DNA of 64,000 nt. It comes from Schistosoma haematobium. Its lineage: Eukaryota; Platyhelminthes; Trematoda; Strigeidida; Schistosomatidae. Within the stretch, counting starts at the first letter, position 1. Each line of letters begins with the position of its first letter. Positions 45,546 through 57,687 of this stretch are shown here, piece by piece. The position numbers were made by a program, and so were the translations under genes. The DNA lies in NCBI RefSeq assembly GCF_000699445.3, contig NC_067202.1:18571760-18635759 (forward strand). Reading direction: 5' to 3'. The notes beneath the pieces are model-generated. The model saw only the letters and a list, made by a program, of their open reading frames with translations, was not told the origin of the DNA and did no database searches.

Positions 45546-45924
45546 ATAAGTGGTAACTTGCACAGCTCACTGGTAACGTTAAAGACTGTGATATGGGTTC
45601 AAACCTTCTAAGTAACATAATTTCCCTGATCAATAAGTGTACACATTGTTGACAACTGCCAAACTGCAACATTTGGGTCTAGAGTTTCCTGTCGACTACC
45701 TCCAATCGCCTAGTATTTCATCAATATGCATGCGTTGTCTAATCACTTAGACTAGTGGCTACATTGCAACTTGACTGAATTGATTCGATCAGCATTACTA
45801 AAGGATTTGACAAATGTCACATTGACCATCACTCAGTGATAAATCAATTGAAATTAATTCGCAAATTAGATCTGATCAAATATTTGTTTTAAGCATCAAT
45901 TGTATTATGATATATAATTGTGAC

Positions 45925-46110
45925 CTGGAATCTTCAACGCCAAAGAAAGAGAGGACGACCAAAGAACACATTACGCCGAGAAATGGAGACAGACGTCAGA
46001 AGAACGAACAACAATTGGATAGAACTAGAAAGGAAGGCTCTGGACAGAGTGGGTTGAAAAATGCTGGTTGGCCATCTATGTTCCATTAAGGGTAACAGGC
46101 GTAAATCCCA
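45925..46110 (+). pseudogene. RTE 3' fragment
   Basis: Short 5'-truncated copy encoding [21 protein letters not shown] RTE C-terminus, ending GGGTAACAGGCGTAAA. The TAAG tail is lost. Confidence 0.8.
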
Positions 46111-46114
46111 AATC

Positions 46115-47255
46115 CATATTAATCGTTATAATTCGATATGAGGGGGGTAATTTATATTGTCATTAAATGTTTGAATTGAATGGATCGTTAAACTATACAG
46201 AAGTTGTATAGAAAATCACTAAGCTAAATAGTATTCTTGTGTTCATCAGTGATTAACCTTAAAGATGGATTTCATGAAGTTTACTTATGAAGTCTACCAC
46301 ATTATAATTGAAAGAGTTACTCATCTCTGGAACAGGATGATGGCCACATATTGCAGTATATCTATACTGATGTGGCATAATATAAGTCATGAATATCTGA
46401 CATATATCTTAATCGCTTTAAGACCGAAAGGTTTTGTTTGTTCATTCGTTGGCACTTCTATAAAGTTTTAAACTGGTTGTACACTAGTTCATAGTCTATA
46501 ATCAAAGTTATTTTCAAACGTTCAAAGTTCAATAACTCTCAATAATCTGTTTGTTATAACTTATGCCCTGTGTTCTATCAATATTATAACGTAATGATAC
46601 CGCCAATTAGAGAACAGTGATTTATCGACCGTGCGAATGACGCATACAGCAAGTATGAGCAGTCTAGACCACTTATCGGTCCTTCTCCCTGCCCAACATT
46701 GCCTGTTAAGTCCAGAACACCACTATCGGCCACCACAATATGAATCATTATATTTCAAACATACTGGGTTTATCTACGAAACAAACAGACCACATCGTAC
46801 CATAAAACAGGAAACAACATTTGTACAATAATTAGCCAAATGTGGTTGTGAATGTAGGAGGCTGTAATGAATAGACTGGGCATAAATCAAGAATGGTGAA
46901 CCGTAGAATAATCATCTATGGATCAAAAGGAAGCTTACAATAAGAGGAGTATGAATATGCATAGTTTAGTTACTTAACCAAAGATACCTAAAGATTATTC
47001 TACAAATGAATCTTAAAAGTTACCATTTATTATTCTCATTAGGATACAATACTGTTGCTTATATCTATCAGTATCTTTGGTATCCTAGAAATTCATTTAT
47101 TAAAATCAACCTAACTACTGATCTTATATACTACTTATAAGTTCATTAATATCAATCGACAAAAAGAAAAAAATAATCAATATTGATCACATGGTGTTGT
47201 GTAATAAAACAGGTCGCATTATAAATGATAAGAATAGTTGAGTATACTAATCAAT
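46115..47255. other. No gene recognised
   Basis: AT-rich sequence with two short open frames (46265-46471, 46631-46831) that show no family motif and no splice context I trust. The 46.79-46.93 kb stretch resembles the complement of 60.37-60.47 kb (PLE-flanking sequence) and may be old repeat. Confidence 0.4.
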
Positions 47256-47420
47256 AATAACCTGGAAGCACTGGACGGCCGTTCGTCCTATTGTGGGACT
47301 CTTCAGCAGTGAGCATCCACGATCCCACTAGCGGGATTCGAACCCATGGCCTTCGGTCTCGCGCGCGAACACTTAACCAACTGGACCACTGAGCCGGCAT
47401 CCAATGGTGATGTTAGACAC
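47255..47420 (-). mobile_element. SINE family 1, hammerhead with one-base deletion
   Basis: The tRNA-like boxes are good. The hammerhead at 47267-47312 has core CTGAAGA, stem II GTCC/GGAC and stem III, but GAAA is shortened to GAA by one base. Confidence 0.8.
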
Positions 47421-47949
47421 TATCCAAATCAGAATTTCACATTTAATAACATGACTTAATCTATCAGTTAATAATTCCAATTATTCATGTCAGGGTTCGA
47501 TTTGGTTACTCCTCAACTTCCACCATTCTAACTACTGTCGAGTTAAACGTAGCCTGAGGGGAGGGAGTGTTCAAAATATATGATGATTCATTGAAACAAT
47601 ACCAGTGTATGAACCCTATCAACTGATTTCTCAGTTTCATATATAACAAACCTCAAAATTACTGTAGCAAAACTTTAAAGAAATTTGTTATGGAATAATA
47701 ATAACCTACGTGAAGGAATAAAACATTAATACACCAATCTCATAATCATCTATCTATTCCATGTGCTGCAGCTTCCAGTAGTTCAGAATGTAAACAATGG
47801 TGAATGTAAATCAAATATGTGTGATATGTATGAATGAAAAATAAATACTGGAATAAATTGATTTTATGTCATAAGATTCAAATTCCCACTCACTAATTAA
47901 GAATAATCGGTTTATTTAATTATTATCATAAACCGATCGATTTTTTCGA

Positions 47950-48085
47950 CAACTGTTGAAAACCTAGAAGCACTGGATGATCATTTCATCCTAGTATGGG
48001 ACTCCTAAACAGTTAGCATCCATGATCGTGGACGCGGGATTCGAACCTTGAATCTTCGGTCTCTTGTACGAATACTCAAGATCGC
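47950..48085 (-). mobile_element. SINE family 1, decayed hammerhead
   Basis: GATGAAATG and GTCCCATACTAGG remain. The 5' core reads CTGTTTAGGA. Confidence 0.65.
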
Positions 48086-48189
48086 CATTAAAACTTAACA
48101 ATATAACCTTATAATGATATTTTAGAATTACCAATTTTGGAGATTTGTGGAGATTATAGTATTTTCAAATTTGAACTCACGAATCAATC

Positions 48190-48295
48190 TAAGCTAAAAC
48201 ATGACTAAAAACCTGGAAGCACTAGATCACCGTTTCGCCTCAGTATGGGACTCTTCAGCAGTGAGGACCCATGATCCCGTAAGCGGGACAATTCA
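48190..48295 (-). mobile_element. SINE family 1, 3' part, hammerhead core intact
   Basis: The hammerhead at 48218-48264 has CTGAAGA and GAAA intact, stem I CACTG/TAGTG with one wobble, a weakened stem II and cleavage triplet ATC. Stem III is poor (ACGG/TGAT). Confidence 0.68.
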
Positions 48296-48424
48296 CAATT
48301 GGTAACTAAATAATATGAATACAAATGTCCTTAAAAAATATTAAGATTCAAAAATTAATGTCAGTTTATGAAATGAATAGTTCACTAAAGTTGGTTATAG
48401 TAAAATAAAACAACTTTATATAAA

Positions 48425-48660
48425 CGGTGAGAAATCAACTCACTGAAGACAATGGTGTACGGTGACACAACTTGGTGGATTGGTTGGGTTCGAATCTCAC
48501 GGGGGGCGGGGTCGTGGGTGCGCACTGCTAAGGAGTCCCATACTAGGACGAAACGGTCGTCCAGTGCTTCCAGGTTTTCCATGGTGGTCTAACTTTAATT
48601 GACTCATGATTCCAATGAGTGAAATTTCTAAAATCTCCACAAAACCCCTTCTGATAAACA
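48425..48660 (+). mobile_element. SINE family 1, hammerhead with single core mutation
   Basis: The hammerhead at 48521-48568 has stem I GCACTG/CAGTGC, stem II GTCC/GGAC, GAAA, and stem III ACGGTCGT with GTC. The 5' core reads CTAAGGA, so only G5 is changed. The tRNA-like B box GGTTCGAATC is present but the A box region is deleted. Confidence 0.78.
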
Positions 48661-49269
48661 GTATTTGCTTAATATCTATGTGATACTGATTGTGTAAGTA
48701 AGCATTAACAAATTGTATATTGATAGTATATCAAGTCAAATACAATGTATAACCTGGTACATGTATACATTGTAATCTGTTAGCATAGAAATGACATTGT
48801 TGGAGTGAGTTCTACCGAAGTAGAGAGAGGTCATAGAATAGGTAATAGATGAAAAAGACAAAAAGTCAATGTATATAAGCTACTGCAAACAATTTCAAGT
48901 GGTATCAGTCAAAAGCTTCAACTATTGATTAGGATAATCAAATGAACACTAACCAGATAATATAGATCTGTTAAAATGATTTAGTTCAATTATTAAAGTT
49001 TTCATAGTCTTATGTCACATCTTGGTTTGATCATTTATAATGAGATAGGATGGAATTCTTGATATTTATCGAAAATCGATTAATTTTGCTAATCAGTCAG
49101 TGGTTGTATCTTTAATTTATCATGAAATCAAACAAGGAAATGTATACAAAATGTTTAGGGTTCGAATCCATATGTTATTTATATTACATATTGTTAAAGA
49201 CTTTCCTAGTTGATGACAATGCTTAGAGAAGACGACTATCTTTGTATATTGCATTCATTATTTGTGATA

Positions 49270-50372
49270 GGTATATGTCATGGTCACTATACATCAATTT
49301 GATTGCTTATGATAAGGCATTTGACAGTGTAGATAGGAGAACATTATGGAAACTTCTTCGACACCATGGAGTTCCTGAGAAGATTGTCAACATTAACCAG
49401 AAGTCACTCGACGGACTACAGTGCAAAGTAGTGCATGGAGGACAGCTGACAGATCTATTCTAAGGAAGGACAGTAGTCAGACAAGGCTGTCCTTTCCTCT
49501 TTCTTCTGATGGTCAGCTGGATTATGAAGACCTCAACATCTAAGGAAAAACATGAAATACGATAGACAGCTCGGAAGCAATTAAACGATCTGCACTTCGC
49601 AGATGATCTAGCTCTCTTATCCCATACACAAGAAAAAGTACAGATGAAGACAACTTGTGTATCAGAAGTCTCTGCATCAACAGGCCTCAACATACACGAA
49701 GGGAAAACCAAGGTCCTCAAATACAACATGGAGAACACCAACCCAATCACATTTGATGGCGAAATTCTGGAAAAGGCGGAATCCTTCACATAACTGGGAA
49801 GCATCATCGATGAACAAGGAGGATCAGATATAGACGTAAAGGTGAGGATTGGCAAAACAATAGCCACATTCCTACAATTGAAGAACATATGCAACTCAAA
49901 ACAACTCTCAAACAATATCACAGTGAGAATATTCAATCCGAACGTCAAGGCAGTTCTACCGTAGGGAGCTGAAACTTACACAACTACTACAATCATCATC
50001 AAGAAGGTACAAATACTAATAGATAGTTGTCTATGCAATATACTCAACATCCATTGGTCGGATACCATCGGTAACAGCCTTCTGTTGGAGAGAACAAACC
50101 AGCTTCCACCTGAAGAGGAAATGAGGAAAACACGATGTAAGTGGATAGGACATAAATTATGCAAATCATCAAACTACATCACGAGACAAGCCCTAACTTG
50201 AACTCGTGAACGGAAACGGAAAAGTGGAAGGCCAAATAACACATTACGTTGGGAAATAGAAGCAGATATGAAAAGGATGAATAACAACTGCAAAGAGCAG
50301 GGTTTGATGGAGAATGTTGGTGAGCGGCCTATGCTTGTTGACGAGGAGTACTAGGCGTAAGTAAGTACATTG
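49270..50372 (+). pseudogene. RTE 3' half with RT core
   Basis: Encodes [20 protein letters not shown], then in shifted frames VRQGCP and LHFADDLALLSHTQE, then the C-terminal region to GTACTAGGCGTAAGTAAG. About 1.1 kb and broken by several stops. It is the third-largest RTE copy here. Confidence 0.88.
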
Positions 50373-50374
50373 TC

Positions 50375-51925
50375 ATTGTTCTACTATAATTCTCTCTAAT
50401 AAGGATGTGAGGACGGTTTACGGGTGAACTCATTGAAGCTTTAGGAAGTTCAGAAAGAACCAAACACGTTCCATCTAATCATCTTTTGGAAGAATATTCC
50501 AGAATTTCTAAGTATAGTTTCTCTATTGAAAAAATGCTATAAACTCCCAAAATGGTGATTTCACTTTTACTAAAACTTATAAATACCTAAGAGTTTTGTA
50601 TCATATTTGACACAGTTTAGAATAACATTCCTTCTCAATCATTTTCTATCTTCTCATTTGACACTTAGAGGGTTCTAGCATTCAACTACTCAAATTGTAA
50701 AGGGTATATCAAGGCTCTCAGCTCTAAATGTAACAATGTTCTTGTTAATCAGTATGAGCTTTTTTAAAACAAAGATGACAGCAAATTCTATTCTATTTCA
50801 TAACTTACATCATATATAACATGAATGACACGTCATGTCATATATCATGTGACAGTCAAGTTAATACTAACAAATTATTCAGTCATTAGTAGGTCTTGTA
50901 AAACTATGATCACAGACATCCCTAGTATGGTATTCCAGTCGTCAGGGCTGTACAATCATAATGCCAATTATACAATTATAAATGAATTCTTAGTATGAAT
51001 CTGAATTTTATGTTATTTGAAAACTGAATGATCAGTTGTGAAATAATGGAGAAGATTTATAGCTTGGGTGAATGATTTCGATGTAGTTTTATTCTATGAA
51101 CTGGATGGTTTGCTCGTGAAGCTTTCATCGCCCTTCTGAACGACACCATCAGCAAAAAGTTCAGGAAGTTGTCATTTATGAAGATGTAAAGTATTTGACG
51201 ATTGTTTCTTTATTCATATCTGTGATAGATGGAGTTCAAGAATATCAGTAATGAGATGTGTATGTATCACTGAGAGCTGAATGAATATCAAAATGAAAAT
51301 CAATGGATTCCAACTTTGGTGATCTAAAGCGAATGAACTCATCATTGAGACTTAAACATACTTGATATTATCTCTAGTAAGTCCACAAGTACTCACCTCT
51401 ATGTAATCATGTATTTAGATGCCATATAGGTCGATTGGCTTATTGTTCTCAATTGTTTTACATTTGATTCTTGTCCGTAATGAGTAGTATCTTTAAGATA
51501 ATGATTATGATTATGTTTTAAATCTTATGAATGATTTTGTACAGAGTGAGCCATTCAAACGGTAAAATACATTCGTATGAATTGTTTACCAGTATCAGTG
51601 ATAAAGTTTATTTACCATAAGCTAACCATGATATTCAAGATTAACGCACGGAACTGTTTGAATATTCAATGAAGGAAGTTGAAAGAAGATTATGTAAACA
51701 TGGATTGAAACCAGAAAATATTATTGATTGTAAATTGATCTGTTCATTAATGAGAATTATATTGACTATGATAATTAAACATGATCAGTTCATGTTAGGG
51801 GTAACTTTTAAATGATCAAGAAATGAAGTGTAAATAGAAACAAGAAAACTATCTAGAGGTCCATGTTTACCAACTATATACTTGTGTACACTTATATTTA
51901 TTTGATACATTTCAGTCAATTAGAC
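50375..51925. other. No gene recognised
   Basis: AT-rich intergenic sequence without recognisable coding or repeats. Confidence 0.5.
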
Positions 51926-51929
51926 AGTC

Positions 51930-52620
51930 AACTAAAATATAGGACCAAGCATATATATGCATCGATCCAAGTTGCCATACCTCATTAGCACAACAACGTG
52001 AACATCAAATTCATAAAAGTAGTTAATTCAATGGTGGAAATATATAAAATAATGATTGCATATAAGGCCATCGTATAGGAAGAAAGAATTAGTTCGTAGA
52101 AAGAAAGATATGAAGCACTTTTAATCTCATAGTATAAGGGAAGACAGGGAGTGTATACACCGACGCCATTGTGATCGATTCTGAGCCATGTCACTAAGAG
52201 TCTCCAACCATTGGTCATGATAGTCACGAGGACCCCGACCAAGTAGTCTACATCTACCAACATGGCTCAGACTAGAAGTTAGTGTCTTCAAGCACTGATG
52301 CCACGTTTTGGTTTGGCCGCCCCTCACTTTCTTCCAACCATCTCCAATACCGAATAGCCTTGCACTTCGTGGTAATCGGTATTCAGGCATACGTAACACG
52401 TGGCCCAACCATCTCAGTCGATGAAGATTCATAACCTCATCAACTGATTTACCATCATTCCCTAATATCCTGTGTCTAACCTCACTATTACTTATCCGGT
52501 AATTCCAATAGATGTGAGCGACATTTCTAAGATATCTGTGGTCAAACACTAGTAGCTTACTGGTATCTACTACTCGTAAAGGACACGGTTCGCAGCCGTA
52601 AATTAGAAAATTTCATCAGC
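51930..52620 (-). pseudogene. Second LINE family (GACT tail), RT C-terminus and 3' UTR
   Basis: The 140-residue frame 52549-52127 reads RLRWLGHVLRMPEYRLPR, WKKVRGGQTKTWHQCLK and VGRCRLLGRGPRDYHDQW, the C-terminal region characteristic of RTE-like non-LTR reverse transcriptases but clearly different from the TAAG-tailed family. Upstream (52600-52560) RLVVDTSKLLVFDHRYLRN is present in a neighbouring frame. The 3' UTR runs to 51935, where the tail is degenerate (CAGTCAATTAGACAGTC). It is the longest copy of this family in the window. Confidence 0.85.
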
Positions 52621-53024
52621 TGTATACAAACACGTGGTCTAGCCATCTCACTCGATGAACATTTACAACTGAAGATACATTTCAGTAGTAAATATAATTC
52701 TGTATCAAAATTTACTCTAATCATAAGAAAATTTAGGTAATTCTTTAAGAAATTTTCTAATAAAAAAATTGATCTTCAGCAAAAACACAAACATGAAACC
52801 ACATGGATACAACTGGATTATATTTATTTTCAAGGATAATAATAAGAAGAGGATAATCACTGATCATTCATTAAGATTATTTCTACGGTCTCAATATAAT
52901 TAAAGTATACTACTCATTACTTAATCATAAAACTTTAAGAATTTCCATCTAGAAATGTACAATAATCATGATAGGACCTTTATTGTAATTCATGTTTTAA
53001 AAGGTGTATGCTTGGTAATAAACA

Positions 53025-53195
53025 AGTATAAATAGAGACAGACGTTAGAGGAATGACACAACGATTGGATAGAACTAGTAAGGAAGGTTCAGGAAAGAGT
53101 GGGTTGAAGAATGCTCGTCTGCGGTCTGTACTCCACTGGTAGGAACAGGCTTAAGTAAGTAAGTAAGCGAGCGAGTGAGTGATTGAGTAAGTAAG
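53025..53195 (+). pseudogene. RTE 3' fragment with TAAG tail
   Basis: C-terminal RTE sequence (GAGACAGACGTTAGAGG to GGAACAGGCTTAAG), then TAAG and GAGC/GAGT repeat variants. Confidence 0.8.
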
Positions 53196-53273
53196 TGATA
53201 TGATGGGAAGAAAAGTTAGAATTCGATTGATTTGGTCATTAAAATATGTATAATAATGATAATAACAATGATA

Positions 53274-53560
53274 AGAAACTCCGCCTGGAGTCCCTCCGGG
53301 GGCTACTGCCGGTCCCTTGCACGGATAAAGGAGGAGGGTTGGGTATGGGGTTCGCGATCTCATCCTGTAGAAAACTAACTCGTTAAAAAAACACTAGCCA
53401 GAAAAAAAATTATTCGAACCACTTAAATTCTGCCCTGGGAGTTAGAAGGTCTTCATTTAGAAGAGGTGTCATGATAAAAGCCGACTTCCTTCAGAAGTCG
53501 CGATGCTGATGCCCCTTCCGACAACCAGATTAACTATTTATTTAGGTACATAGATGTAAC
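53274..53560 (+). repeat. RTE 5' UTR, next to the host exon
   Basis: Full 5' UTR homologous to 40192-40475, with the conserved CCTGGAG, GGGGGCTACTGCCGG and GGAGGAGGGTTGGG blocks, ending at TTAGGTACAT where coding would begin. It lies antisense in the first intron of the gene at 53598, about 38 bp from the splice donor. Confidence 0.82.
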
Positions 53561-53597
53561 AATGATAAGGAAAAGGAAAGAATGACTATAGACTTAC

Positions 53598-54387
53598 CTT
53601 TAAGTTCAGAATTGATTCGTTTAATCGATTGATTCATTCCATTATTCAATGGATTAGATTCATCTTTCTGTGTATTATATTCATTAGATATAGTTTTATT
53701 CAAATGAGATATCATTGAATGAGAATTAGATGATGGTGATGATGTTTTAGTCTTTGATAGATCCATTATATTCAATTGAATATCATTGGGTTTAACTATA
53801 GTTAAAGGAATTCTTGGTGTTTCTAATCCAGCTGTTTTACATGAGAAACCTTCTATTTTATTACGATGATTATCCTTATCCATTGAAGTGTTATTATTAT
53901 TATTATGGTTTAATCCTAACCATGTTTCAGTTAGATTTGGTATTGTATATTCATAAAATAAATAACCTTGTTCAGTCATAGCAGTACGACATTTAATAAG
54001 ACTTAATTCATTATCATATGGACATTGATTAGGTATTTCACCAACACATGCTGATTGGCAATTATGAAAACAAAATTTACCCCATGGGGCTATAGGACAT
54101 TGAAAGAACATACTATAACCATTAAGTATGTTATTATTATTATTATTATTGTTATTGACTTCTAATTGTTTATTATTGAATGAATGAACTTCACAACGTA
54201 TTATTAATGGTTGATTTAATTGTACTTGATTAGACGATGGATTAAAACTTATAGTTAATGGTGTATCTGATTCAATATCTAATGGTTTACTATAAATGAT
54301 CATAATTCCATAGATCATTAGTAATAATAATGAAAGAATCATTTCTACAATTGAATGTAATGAATTTGATCTTGATTGATACAACAT
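53598..54387 (-). CDS. First coding exon of a host gene: secreted or membrane Cys-rich protein (partial)
   Basis: A 281-residue open frame from ATG at 54387. A consensus donor (AAG|GTAAGT) lies at 53598/53597, so the exon probably encodes 263 residues plus one base (phase 1) and the remaining 17 residues are intron. Residues about 12-32 (IVEMILSLLLLMIYGIMIIY) form a signal peptide or anchor. Then comes an ectodomain with IIRCEV, a Cys cluster (FFQCP, FCFHNCQSACVG, NQCPYD, IKCR) and GFSCKTAG followed by IPLTIV, loosely Ig-like in spacing. Two Asn runs come from AAT repeats. N-glycosylation sites include NLTE, NTSM, NKTI and NQSI. The tail is Ser/Asn-rich. No transposon motif is present. The family is not recognised; later exons lie left of the window's visible coding or beyond it. 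Confidence 0.72.
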
Positions 54388-54425
54388 GGTCTTCTTCTTC
54401 TTCTTCTTCCTCTGCTTCTTCTTCG
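54388..54425 (-). promoter_or_regulatory. GAA-rich 5' leader before the host ATG
   Basis: On the minus strand the start codon is preceded by repeated GAAGAA units. It may be 5' UTR or polypurine microsatellite. No TATA element is assigned. Confidence 0.35.
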
Positions 54426-54429
54426 TAGA

Positions 54430-55320
54430 AACTGGGATACTTCAATTAGTTGTTCTATGTTCTCTTATCATGTAAAGCATATGATGGATAAAATAAGGTA
54501 TTTCATTGAATTAAATAAAGGACATAGTAACTAATTTATAATTTAGTTATTCGATTAGTAATTTGTTTCTATGTAAAACGAAAAAAAATTTTTTCTGTCA
54601 TAAACTAAGAGAACAGACGACAATTTTGTATTTTAGATCCAGGACATACGATTTTTAAAAAAATCATCACTTTCTCCAGAAAAGTTATTCACACGTTGTG
54701 TTTACACTACAATAAATGATAATCATTAAAAAATGATAATAAGCAATAGAGTCTTCTTTTTCTGAAAACCCACCTCCCCATCCTCCAAAGAAACCTTACT
54801 ACACCATACTACAGCATAGCATAGCACAGCACAGCACAGCACACGCATACACGCACAGACACACACACACATCAGTGTCATCACCAATACCAACCATTAT
54901 GTGCTTTGAAAATTAACCAATTAATTTGTAGGGTGGAAAAAATATGTGATGCGTGGGCGTCCGGTGCATTAATATGGTTAACAAATAATAGTAACATCAA
55001 TGTGTTGAATGATTTATTAACTGATCACTTTTGTTGTTGTTGGTTAGACAGAATTTTCAATGTTCATCTTGGTGAGGGATAATTTTTGTTTTAAAATCAT
55101 CAAATGGATAAGGAATACTATCAAGAAATTGAAGTATTCAATGGAAGTATATTTCAATTGAATTTGAATATGAAGTGAAAGATTTTAAGTGAGAGTATAA
55201 TTTATGGATGATGTGTTGAGCGATGCCAAGATAATCTTGAAATTGTTCACCTAATAACTAGGATTAAATGAACACTGATTACCACGATGCGCAATGTTGA
55301 TTAGTGTAGGGGATAGTTAG
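54430..55320. other. Upstream region of the host gene; simple repeats only
   Basis: AT-rich DNA with an AGCAC/CACA simple-repeat patch at about 54800-54872. No gene was recognised. It may hold the promoter of the minus-strand gene. Confidence 0.45.
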
Positions 55321-55324
55321 AAGA

Positions 55325-55705
55325 AAGTTAGGGACAGCCAAACCAACACGTGGCATCAGTGCTTGAAATCACCAACTTTTAGTTTGAGCCATGCTGGTAG
55401 ATACAGACTACTTGATTGGGATCTGCGTGACTATCGTAAGCAATGATTGGAGACTCTGTGTGACGGCTCAGAATCGATCACAATGGTGTAGGTGTATACA
55501 TTCTCTATCTTCCTTTAAAATAAGAGATTAAAATCGCTTTATATCTTTCTTTCTACGAACTAATTCTTTCTTCCTGTACTATATCCTGATACACAATGTT
55601 CTTTATATGTATTACTACCATCTTGTTGTTCTAATGCGGTATGGCAACTTAGATCAATGCATATATACCTGGTCCTACATTTTAGTTGATTGACTGACTG
55701 GCTGA
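55325..55705 (+). pseudogene. Second LINE family (GACT tail), 3' end
   Basis: From the GGGACAGCCAAACCAACACG block (RGGQTKTW region) through ATCGATCACAATGGTGTAGG to a TTGATTGACTGACTGGCTG tail. Coding is frameshifted. Confidence 0.8.
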
Positions 55706-56154
55706 GCTATAATGCTGAAACCCTATTTAAGCAAATGGTTGATTGAATTTCGGGATAGATCAGGGGCGAGACTATAATTTATAGAAGGACCAATCACATT
55801 CAGGATAATAGATTTCGGATTTGGGATCGAAATTCATTCATCCATTTGGGTAAAAAGCGTTTTGTCATTTTAGTTGATGTCAGTAAGTGATGAAAAACCG
55901 TAAACCTAATTCCTAACTCTTAACCATCAACTATAAATCATAATCCTTATTCTTCATGCAGGTTTATAACTTTCATATTTAGTCGCAGCAGGTAGAGTGG
56001 ACATTCTTAAGGTCATCTTGGCGTCGCTCGAAGGTCGTCCATAAATTATAGTCTCACCTCTTTGTAATTTTTGTTTTTGTAGTGAACGAACACTCACGTG
56101 GGGGCAATCAATATATTTTTAGTACACACAGAAACTCTTGAAAAAAATATGAGA

Positions 56155-56262
56155 GTCAGTCAGTTACAACATAAGACCTGATACATATATGCATTGGTCC
56201 AAGTTTGCCATACCTCATTACCACAACAAGATGAACACTGAATTTATAGAAGTAATTACTTC
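56155..56262 (-). repeat. Second LINE family, 3' tip
   Basis: GTCAGTCAGTTACAAC, then the first 100 bp of the 3' UTR reading inward. Strongly 5'-truncated. Confidence 0.72.
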
Positions 56263-56264
56263 AA

Positions 56265-57360
56265 AGTTTGGTCTTGAATGCTGTTGGAGATATGAAGTCG
56301 GTTAGCACTTTCCAGTTGCCCGCAACTTGGACGGGTTCTTCTTGAGGTACTTGGAAAGGAAATTGTATTAGGGGTTGGTCATAGTGACTTGAGAGCGTGA
56401 CCGCAGTGCCCAGAGGACAACTGCTTGAGGTCGGTTAGAGATGATCTTTTTTGAGATAACTTAGTACTTGCTGATACCATATCGCCAGATACGGAATTCA
56501 GTGGGATAAGGCGAGATGTGCATTTTTGAAAGGTCGACCTTTTCTAACCCTACCCTTTCTTGTAGGAGGGCAGCATCGTTGTTATACTGGTTGTCTGAAA
56601 GAAACATCTTACTACCGTCACATCACTGTATGGTTAGCAGTACGACTTCGCCTTGGATTTGCTGCTTTTAGTCCTACTGTTCTTCAATCAACCTATCTGA
56701 CATGGTAGGACCTTGAGAAACGATTGCTCCAGCCAGTACAGTACGATTGACTCATTACAGTAGGTGAGATAGGCCACCACGTCAAAGTAGCAGTAACGGT
56801 CGGTGATAAAATTTGAGAACCATACATTGAATACTTTCGGTGAGAAATTCCATTATTTGTCCTTCACATTCTATATGATTCTTCAAAATCATAATTCTTA
56901 TCTATTTCCATTTCTGTTTTCTTCAAGTCGATCTTCAAAGCCTACTGTTGCCATGCATTTCTCTATTGATTGGCGTCACATACTACGTATGTCGACAGGT
57001 ATAGGTAGCATACACCACATTTTTATCACTGAAGTGACAAACAAGTTTTACCTACATTACTTTGATGTTGATGTTTTCAGTGCGATCCGAATTTCATTAT
57101 TTCTTAATTTATAAGGTAGATTGATATCTATTAGATAATTAAGATAATGTTGAATAGCTCTTATTCAAGTATTTTCAATCTGAAGGATCTTTGATTCACA
57201 ACTGATCTCAATATGAACTTGAAGGTAAGCAATATACTTCAGGATTGATACGTTGATTCTAAACTACAAGTAAGCAATTGCTATCACAATATAATTTAAT
57301 GAAATTGAATTCACATTCACTTGCTATTGTATACCTGAATCTTCCCATTCATTTTTAAGA
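56265..57360. other. No gene recognised
   Basis: Two modest open frames (56526-56708, 56803-57114) carry no motif I can name. The 56803 frame has a plausible mixed composition, but no matching splice signals or homology was seen. Confidence 0.4.
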
Positions 57361-57367
57361 GTGCAGA

Positions 57368-57660
57368 TTGATCAGTCTCTTATTGGAATATGTGTAGCTT
57401 GTGCAGATTGCCTAGATATTGCTTTCATTTACAAGCATTCACTCTGGGATGCAGGTACACCAAGCTGACGAATCCCAAATAGGAAGAAACACGCACCCTG
57501 GATTTCACTGCCAGCCACTATTCACTTTTGCTTAAAATGCTCGTGACTTAAGGCAATCTGCACAGGTTGGATATATGCCAATAATAAGAGACTGATCAAT
57601 TGTAGTCCTAAACAACAATGGGAAAATAAAATTAAACAACAATACCAAGTGATTGCATGC
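57368..57660 (+). mobile_element. Sm-alpha-like SINE with hammerhead and flanking inverted arms
   Basis: The hammerhead (57456-57511) has core CTGACGA (fits CUGANGA) and GAAA. Stem II is short (TCC/GGA), stem I CCAAG/CTGG is imperfect and the cleavage triplet is ACC instead of NUH, so it should not cleave. Arms at 57368-57418 and 57548-57602 are inverted repeats of each other (GATCAGTCTCTTATT, GTGCAGATTGCC). The tail ACAACAATACCAAGTG is family-typical. Confidence 0.72.
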
Positions 57661-57687
57661 AATTGGTTCCCTTTATGAATTTAAATA

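Noticed and set aside
49460..49948. 162-residue minus-strand frame
   Set aside because: Antisense shadow of a plus-strand RTE copy.
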